NCBI RefSeq assembly: GCF_000784835.1
Contig: NZ_JSFH01000009.1
Coordinates: 124,001 to 188,000, forward strand
DNA: 64,000 nucleotides
From: Thermotoga sp. Mc24
Lineage (GTDB): Bacteria > Thermotogota > Thermotogae > Thermotogales > Thermotogaceae
Reading direction: 5' to 3'
Under the pieces are notes generated by a model that saw only the letters and a program-made list of their open reading frames with translations, searched no databases and had not been told where the DNA came from. The position numbers were made by a program, and so were the translations under genes. The first letter of the stretch is position 1. Each line of letters begins with the position of its first letter. Of this stretch, positions 58,689 to 64,000 are shown one piece after another.

Positions 58689-60769
58689 CTTTTCACCTCC
58701 AGAAGTTTTGGCAAAACCACAAGACTCATGAAAGAGCTCACGGTCATCGTGACCCACATGATTGCGACAAGATAAGTGTGGAACGTGAAGGGTGACAGAA
58801 TCAGAGCGGAAAGCCCCACAGAAAGACCAAAGGCGTTTGCCAGAATTGGTGTGGATGCGATCTTTACCGTCTTTTCCAGATCCCTGTAATATCTGAACAG
58901 CTCCGTCACATGTATGGCGTAATCTATTCCAACCCCGATCACTATTCCGGCCATGTTTGCCGTGATCAGGTTCAGAGGAATCCCAGAAAGCCCCATGAAA
59001 CCAAAAAGAGACACAAGCGAGATCAGAACAGGAACGATCGCCTTTGCTGGAATGACAAAACTTCTCTGAAACAGAACAAGAAGGAGAAAGACCATGCTGA
59101 CAGCAAGCACCACCGAAAGTACCTGCTGATGAACGATCGAGTCGTTCATCTCTTTTATGATGTAGGGAAGCCCCGTCACCTGAAAGCCGCTTTCTTTCAC
59201 TATGTGTTCCACTTCCTCGAGAGTGTTTCTGTCGAGGTTATCCAGAAAGATGAAAGCCCTTCCTGTGCTTTCGGATAGAAAGTTGTTCGTGTACTCCTCT
59301 GGAAGAAGTCTTTTGAGTATCAGCGCCCTTGCAAGGATTTTCGGGTAACCTTCTTCTTTGAAGAGATGTTCGTTCATCTTCACAAGGATATCGTAGACGG
59401 AAAAGGCATCGTATCCTTTGCTCTTCAGTTTTTCTTCCATCGAAAGGACCTTCCGGGCAAAGTCTGGAGAGAGCAGATTCTCTGACTCGAAAACGGCATA
59501 AACGGGCAGAGCCCTTCCGAAGATCTCTTCTATCTTCTCCACGTTCTTTCTGACCCTTGTGTAGCCTTTGTAGAGTTTCAGAATGTTGAGGTCTGCCTTC
59601 AGAAGGAATGTGCCTGGAAGGAAGGCGAAAAGAACCACCAGTGTGATGATCCACGCTCGCTTTGAAAGTCTTTGAAAAAGCCGGGCCAGGCTGCTTTCCT
59701 TCTTTTTGATCTCAACATCTTCCATTCCTGACAGTATTACGGGAAGTACGATCCACGTTGAAATTCCCGCAAGACCGATTCCAGCGGCGGCGAGGAGTCC
59801 CATCTGTTTCATGGACTGAGAGTTCAAAGTGAGAAAAGAGAGAAATCCTGCCATCGTGGTGAGTGTGGTGAGGATCATCGCCCTTCCAACACTCTCGAGA
59901 GTATCTTTGATGGCGTTGAACGTATTCTCTCCCTCTTTCTTTCGTTCCAGAAAGTGCGAGACGAAGTGAAGCCCATCGGCACTTCCCATGACGATGGTGA
60001 ATATGGGAACCAGAACCGTGATGATGGAAAGGTTCTGTCCCATCCATCCCATCACGTAGCCAAGCGTCCAGAGGGCGGCGAATCCCGCCGGTATCAAAGA
60101 TAAAATAGCGTACCTGAACCTTCCAAGTTGTACTCTGAAGACGTTCAGAAGAAGAACAACGGCGAGTGGAGGAAGCGTGAATATCATGAACAGAAGATAG
60201 CGAAATATCTGGTCTTCCAGATACTGTGTTCCAGAGAGGTAATGTTCATATCCTGAAAGAGCACTTTCGATTTCATCGGGATTTACACTGTTTCTGGGAA
60301 GTATCATGAAGAGGGAGTAGTATCCATCTTCCATTTTCCTCACGTTGAGGAAGTCTTTCATGTTTTCAACATAGTTTAGAAAGTCTCTGTACTGCTCTTC
60401 GGACATGTTTTTTGTCTCCACTAGCCTGAAGCCAGCGGGAAACTTCTCCGGAATGGGTGGTATGACTGTCTTTACACCTTCAACGGAGGAGAGTTTTTCC
60501 TTTATTTCAAAGATCTCATCTATTCCTTCTCTGCTCAGGGGATCGACGCTCGTCTTCACCATCACCACAAGCTGTTCTCCTGTTTTGAAGACACCGTTCA
60601 TCTTCTCGTATATCTCTTTCTGACGGGATTTCTGAGGCATCAGAATGGAAAACTCAGTTGTGAAGTGAAGCCTGAAAAGCCCAAAGAGTGCTAAAATGTT
60701 CAGTACCAGCACCACAGCGAAGATCTTCTTTCTGTTTTTGAAAACAAAAGAGGTGTACTCTTCGAACAA
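58685..60769 (-). CDS. MMPL/RND-family membrane transporter
   Basis: A 694-residue protein with the two-fold RND layout: a helix, a large extracytoplasmic domain, five to six helices, then the same again. Conserved helix-4-type segments are VLVPIFTIVMGSADGLHFVS and MAGIVIGVGIDYAIHVTELF, the second matching the G-x-D-Y signature of the SSD/MMPL group. Members export lipids or hopanoids; the substrate here is unknown. Start TTG 60769 is nine bases after GGGAGG; the GTG at 60778 is within the ribosome site. Confidence 0.87.
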   Translation of the reverse strand: MFEEYTSFVFKNRKKIFAVVLVLNILALFGLFRLHFTTEFSILMPQKSRQKEIYEKMNGVFKTGEQLVVMVKTSVDPLSREGIDEIFEIKEKLSSVEGVKTVIPPIPEKFPAGFRLVETKNMSEEQYRDFLNYVENMKDFLNVRKMEDGYYSLFMILPRNSVNPDEIESALSGYEHYLSGTQYLEDQIFRYLLFMIFTLPPLAVVLLLNVFRVQLGRFRYAILSLIPAGFAALWTLGYVMGWMGQNLSIITVLVPIFTIVMGSADGLHFVSHFLERKKEGENTFNAIKDTLESVGRAMILTTLTTMAGFLSFLTLNSQSMKQMGLLAAAGIGLAGISTWIVLPVILSGMEDVEIKKKESSLARLFQRLSKRAWIITLVVLFAFLPGTFLLKADLNILKLYKGYTRVRKNVEKIEEIFGRALPVYAVFESENLLSPDFARKVLSMEEKLKSKGYDAFSVYDILVKMNEHLFKEEGYPKILARALILKRLLPEEYTNNFLSESTGRAFIFLDNLDRNTLEEVEHIVKESGFQVTGLPYIIKEMNDSIVHQQVLSVVLAVSMVFLLLVLFQRSFVIPAKAIVPVLISLVSLFGFMGLSGIPLNLITANMAGIVIGVGIDYAIHVTELFRYYRDLEKTVKIASTPILANAFGLSVGLSALILSPFTFHTYLVAIMWVTMTVSSFMSLVVLPKLLEVKR

Positions 60770-60820
60770 AGGTGTCACCTCCCGTGGACTTTATTTTATC
60801 AGGAAGGACGGTGAAAAAGC

Positions 60821-61444
60821 ATGTGGGATGTCTTTGAACACTTCGTGAACGAGTACGAGGAGTGGTTCTTAAAGCATAAATTCGCCTATCTTTCTGAACT
60901 CAAAGCGGTGAAGACTCTTCTTCCAGAGGGAAGGGGAGTGGAGATAGGGGTTGGTACAGGAAGGTTCGCTGTTCCTTTGAAGATAAAGATCAGGGTGGAA
61001 CCTTCAGAGCGCATGGCAGAGATAGCAAGAAAGCGAGGCGTGTTCGTTTTGAAGGGTACAGCGGAGAACCTTCCCTTGAAGGATGAAAGCTTCGATTTCG
61101 CGTTGATGGTGACAACGATCTGCTTTGTGGATGATCCGGAAAGGGCGTTGAAAGAAGCCTATCGTATCCTCAAAAAGGGTGGGTATCTCATCGTCGGTAT
61201 CGTGGACAGGGAGAGTTTTCTTGGAAGAGAATACGAAAAAAACAAAGAAAAGAGCGTTTTCTACAAAAACGCTCGATTCTTCTCAACGGAGGAACTGATG
61301 GATCTGATGAGAAAAGCGGGTTTTGAAGAATTCAAAGTCGTCCAAACTCTCTTCAAACACCCATCGGAGCTCAGTGAGATCGAACCGGTTAAGGAAGGCT
61401 ACGGTGAAGGTGCTTTTGTGGTGATAAGAGGAACGAAGAAATGA
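60821..61444 (+). CDS. SAM-dependent methyltransferase (class I, type 11)
   Basis: A 207-residue Rossmann-fold methyltransferase. The SAM motif I is GVEIGVGTGRFAVPL near residue 39, motif II VEPSERMAEIARK follows, and motif III/post-motif is LKKGGYLIVGIVD. Between the strands, SFDFALMVTTICFVDDPERA fits family motif IV. The acceptor is unknown. It is divergent from the MMPL gene with 51 bp between. Confidence 0.87.
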   Translation: MWDVFEHFVNEYEEWFLKHKFAYLSELKAVKTLLPEGRGVEIGVGTGRFAVPLKIKIRVEPSERMAEIARKRGVFVLKGTAENLPLKDESFDFALMVTTICFVDDPERALKEAYRILKKGGYLIVGIVDRESFLGREYEKNKEKSVFYKNARFFSTEELMDLMRKAGFEEFKVVQTLFKHPSELSEIEPVKEGYGEGAFVVIRGTKK

Positions 61445-61495
61445 CTTTTCTTTGAATTTATTGAGAAATGTTCGCAATAATATATGTTTATGGTA

Positions 61496-61501
61496 TATAA
61501 T
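61496..61501 (+). promoter_or_regulatory. Possible -10 of the MinD-like ATPase operon
   Basis: TATAAT at 61496-61501 within an AT-rich stretch, 20 bases before the ATG at 61522. No convincing -35. Confidence 0.4.
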
Positions 61502-61521
61502 GAAACCGTGGAGGGATATGC

Positions 61522-62373
61522 ATGACGAAGATAACTGTTCTCAGCGGAAAGGGAGGAACAGGAAAGACCACCGTTTCTGTCAACATGGCAAAAGCGCTCT
61601 CGGAAAGTTACAGGGTGCAGCTTCTCGATGCGGACGTGGAGGAACCCAACGATCACATCTTTTTCAACGTCGATGTTTCTTTCGAAGAGCCAGTCCACCT
61701 GATGATTCCGGTTGTGGACAACTCCGTGTGTATTCGATGCGGTGAGTGTGCAAGCACCTGTCAGTTTGGAGCCATATCCGTCTTTCCGAGCGGAACGTTC
61801 GTTTTCGAAAGTCTCTGTCATGGGTGCGGTGCATGTTCTATAATGTGTCCCGTCAACGCGATCTCCGAAAGGCCAAAGGAGATAGGAAAGATAAGATTTG
61901 GAACGGCCGATGGAAACATCTCGTTCGGTATGGGGATTCTGAACATCGGAGAGCGAACGGGAGTTCCCGTCATCAGGAAGTTGAAAAAGCACATCGATGA
62001 GAAAGCGGATGTTGTGATCGTTGACGCTCCTCCGGGCACGTCCTGTCCTGTCGTGGAAAGCTTGAGAAACACAGATTTCGCTCTATTGGTAACCGAGCCG
62101 ACCGCTTTTGGCCTTCACGACTTGAAACTGGCAGTCGAGCTCACAAAAGAGATGGGGATACCCTCCGGTATCGTTGTCAACAGATACATTCCAGGTAACA
62201 CCATCATCGAAGAGTTCGCCGATGAAGAGGGAATACCTGTTCTTCTGAAGATACCGTTCAAAAGGGAGATAGCTTCTCTCTGCGCCGAAGGAAAGCTGAT
62301 TGTCGAGGCCTTCCAGGATATGAAAAAAGACTTCCTGGAGCTGTTCGAAAAGATCGAGGTGATGGTTCGATGA
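61522..62373 (+). CDS. MinD/Mrp-family ATPase with inserted 2x[4Fe-4S] ferredoxin domain
   Basis: A 283-residue deviant-Walker ATPase. The P-loop SGKGGTGKTTVSVN is at residues 8-21 with the signature Lys. The ferredoxin insert at about 63-115 carries CIRCGECASTC and CHGCGACSIMC. The switch regions are IVDAPPGTSCPV and TEPTAFGLHDL. Proteins of this type occur in pairs beside NifX-like proteins (as in the Desulfovibrio orange-protein cluster) and are thought to handle metal clusters. ATG 61522 follows GGAGG. It overlaps the second ATPase by four bases. Confidence 0.88.
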   Translation: MTKITVLSGKGGTGKTTVSVNMAKALSESYRVQLLDADVEEPNDHIFFNVDVSFEEPVHLMIPVVDNSVCIRCGECASTCQFGAISVFPSGTFVFESLCHGCGACSIMCPVNAISERPKEIGKIRFGTADGNISFGMGILNIGERTGVPVIRKLKKHIDEKADVVIVDAPPGTSCPVVESLRNTDFALLVTEPTAFGLHDLKLAVELTKEMGIPSGIVVNRYIPGNTIIEEFADEEGIPVLLKIPFKREIASLCAEGKLIVEAFQDMKKDFLELFEKIEVMVR

Positions 62374-63219
62374 AGCAGATCGCTGTCGTGAGTGGAAAAG
62401 GTGGAACAGGGAAAACAACGTTCACCGCGTCTCTCGGGGTTCTTCTTGAAAATTCCCTGCTCGCAGATTGTGAGGTCGATGCATCCAACCTTTACATCCT
62501 GTTTCCTGGAGATCCTGTGGAAGAGCACGAATACTACGGTGGAAAGGAGGCCATTATAGATCAATAGAAATGTGACAGATGTGGTATTTGTGAAAAGGTG
62601 TGCAGATTCGATGCAATAATCCAGGGCGAGAAATACAGAGTTGACCAGTACGCTTGCGAAGGGTGCAACGCGTGTGTGGTTTCCTGTCCCAGAAATGTCA
62701 TTACTCTGGTTCAATTTCTCTGGAAGGTATTTCTTCACCTGGTCTGGGGACAAATCCATTGTTTACGCTCGGCTGAGCCCTGGTGAAGAGGATTCTGGTG
62801 GACTCGTAGCGGAGGTTCATAAGCTCGCTTTCGAGAAAGCGGAAGAACTGAAACGAGACTATGTGATCATAGATGGGGCTCCCGGTATAGGGTGCTCTGC
62901 CACGTCGTCTATCGTCGGAGTGAACTATGTGGTTGTTGTCACTGAGCCAACCATGTCCGGACTTCACGACCTCAAGAGAATCGTGGAAACGTTGAAGTGT
63001 CTCAAGAGAGAATTTGGAATAGTGATCAACAAGTACGATATAAACTCGGTCGTGTCTCGAGAGATAGAGGATTACTGTTTGAATGAAGGGCTCGATCTAC
63101 TGGGAAAAATTCCGTTCGACGAAACGGTGGTAAAGGCTTCTATGGAGTGCAAGTCGGTGATTACGTACGAAAGCAGTCCCGCGGCAGAGTCCATAAAGAA
63201 GCATAGTGAAGATAGTTGA
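62370..63219 (+). pseudogene. Second MinD/Mrp-family ATPase with ferredoxin insert, broken
   Basis: From ATG 62370 the frame has the P-loop VSGKGGTGKTTFTAS, then an in-frame TAG at 62565-62567 exactly before the first cluster motif CDRCGICEKVC. It continues through CEGCNACVVSC. At about 62715 an extra T shifts the frame; the remainder (YARLSPGEEDSGGLVAEVHK ... VVVTEPTMSGLHDLKRIV) runs to TGA 63219. All domains of a full-length protein of about 280 residues are present in pieces. The TAG cannot be a homopolymer error, so this looks like a true but young pseudogene, unless a base miscall. Confidence 0.85.
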
Positions 63220-63256
63220 GAAGATCATCGAGAAAATTTCTTGAGGAGGAGGCACT

Positions 63257-63608
63257 ATGTCAAAGGTAGCGATTCCATCTGTGGGGAAGGATCTGTCTTC
63301 CATGGTGAGTGATAGATTCGCCAAGGCAGAGTATTTCATCATCTACGACACGGAGTCTGGAAACATGGAAGTTGTTGGGAACACCATCGCCGATACACAT
63401 GGGACGGGTCCAGATGTTGTTCAAAGTCTTGTTTCGAAAGGAGTAGAGTATCTCATAGCCCCGAACGTCGGCAGAAACGCGTTTGAGACTTTAAAGGCAG
63501 CTGGGGTGAGGGTCTGTCGGTTCGTAAGGAGGGACGGTTCAGGAGGCACTTGACGCTTTCAGCGAAGGAAAACTCGAGGAGTTGACGACTTTCACCAGAG
63601 AGGGGTAA
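63257..63608 (+). pseudogene. NifX/NafY-like (dinitrogenase Fe-Mo cofactor family) protein, frameshifted
   Basis: ATG 63257 (site GAGGAGG) opens a protein beginning SKVAIPSVGKDLSSMVSDRF. It continues with family motifs GPDVVQSLVSKGVEYLIAPN and VGRNAFETLKAAG. An extra T at about 63525 (TTC GTA AGG for TTC GAA GGA) shifts the frame to a stop at 63553. Removing it restores GGTVQEALDAFSEGKLEELT and an end at TAA 63606-63608, 116 residues, the length I recall for the T. maritima homologue. These small proteins bind metal clusters or act with MinD-type ATPases. Confidence 0.85.
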
Positions 63609-63612
63609 GGAT

Positions 63613-63852
63613 ATGCCTTGGGTGAATTCGAAGTGTGTTGGCTGTGGAAATTGTGTCAGGGTGTGTCCAGTTGAAGGTGTAATTAGAATAGAGAACGGAA
63701 AGGCCGTTATCGACAACTACAAGTGTATTCGATGTGGAAAGTGCTTCGATGCGTGCCCAGTTGGAGCCATCAGACCGAATTATGAAAATCCCGCGCTGAG
63801 AGGAATGGGAAGAGGATACGGTAGAGGGCGAGGAAAATGGGATGAGTTTTAA
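63613..63852 (+). CDS. 2x[4Fe-4S] ferredoxin
   Basis: A 79-residue ferredoxin with two cluster motifs, [12 protein letters not shown] near residue 8 and [12 protein letters not shown] near 38. The tail is unusual: glycine/arginine-rich ([15 protein letters not shown]). It starts at ATG 63613 behind AGGGGTAAGG, four bases after the restored NifX-like stop. It belongs to the ATPase / NifX-like group and probably passes electrons to one of them. Confidence 0.9.
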   Translation: MPWVNSKCVGCGNCVRVCPVEGVIRIENGKAVIDNYKCIRCGKCFDACPVGAIRPNYENPALRGMGRGYGRGRGKWDEF

Positions 63853-64000
63853 CGGCCGTGTGTACGGAATCTTTCTCTCCAGGAGGTTCGACAGATCTCT
63901 CGGTGTCTCCTCTATTCCGTTCAAAATGTGCACATATTCGTGTGTGTACTGCCAGCTTGGAAGAACAACAAATTTCACTGTGGAGGGGCAGATGTTCTTT
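63842..64000 (+). CDS. Radical SAM protein, N-terminal part (runs off the right edge)
   Basis: Open from ATG 63842, which overlaps the ferredoxin stop by 11 bases, to the end of the window (53 codons). It reads [20 protein letters not shown], then the radical SAM motif [11 protein letters not shown] (CxxxCxxC). The early position of the motif and the GRVYGPVxSRRxGxSLG-like start match the family of short radical SAM proteins related to wyosine or pyruvate-formate-lyase activators. Function unknown. Confidence 0.85.
   Translation, partial: MSFNGRVYGIFLSRRFDRSLGVSSIPFKMCTYSCVYCQLGRTTNFTVEGQMFF

Overview
The window is bacterial and comes from a Thermotoga species close to T. maritima. From memory, the order of the left 38 kb (pgi, apt, ispE, rsmE, serS, potDABC, suf, flgBC-fliE, prfA, pilT, ileS, rtcB, gltX, guaB, pnp, rpsO) runs with the T. 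maritima TM1385-TM1344 block. Several proteins differ from the T. maritima sequences I remember at scattered residues, so this is a sister strain or species. Genes are tightly packed with overlaps, strong AGGAGG-type ribosome binding sites and many TTG or GTG starts. Promoters are often of the extended -10 form (TGn-TATAAT).

Positions 1-8.7 kb (minus strand) hold central metabolism, translation genes and a polyamine transporter that follows tRNA-Cys. 8.7-15.2 kb holds a phosphatase, a secreted zinc phospholipase-like protein and the SUF iron-sulfur operon. 15.3-24.9 kb holds tRNA-Leu, a frameshifted cyclophilin-like gene and a long minus-strand run of flagellar rod, release factor, pilus, IleRS and two-component genes. 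24.9-33.3 kb (plus strand) holds rtcB, an unassigned DRTGG / CBS-ATPase / DRTGG / PHP cluster, gltX, a lipase, a permease and a TPR protein. 33.3-38.8 kb holds guaB, an M16 peptidase, pnp-rpsO, tRNA-Gly and initiator tRNA-fMet.

38.9-56.2 kb is accessory. First comes a Rieske oxygenase / CPBP-like / pyrimidine-dimer glycosylase trio next to tRNA-fMet. Then come two related modules. Each has a TPR-HTH regulator on the plus strand and, divergent from it, a conserved promoter and a tiny hydrophobic reading frame on the minus strand. In module 1 the minus-strand genes are a radical SAM enzyme, a caspase-like (CHAT/C25-type) protein and an MFS transporter. In module 2 they are an ABC ATPase, several ABC-2 permeases and an ABC exporter. 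The promoter and regulator sequences are direct repeats about 8.5 kb apart. The second regulator has lost its middle, and several module 2 genes are broken. A hicBA toxin-antitoxin pair and a decayed second pair lie between. I infer a peptide signalling or peptide-natural-product system of the regulator-plus-peptide type; this is the most interesting part of the window.

56.2-64 kb returns to ordinary genes: aldo/keto reductase, RNase H, MBL-fold hydrolase, MMPL transporter, methyltransferase, then a MinD-like ATPase pair, a NifX-like protein, a ferredoxin and a radical SAM protein, probably acting together in metal-cluster assembly. Four otherwise full-length genes carry single-base indels (15.4, 51.6, 62.4 and 63.3 kb), and three reading frames carry in-frame stops. 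Raw reads should be checked before calling these pseudogenes.
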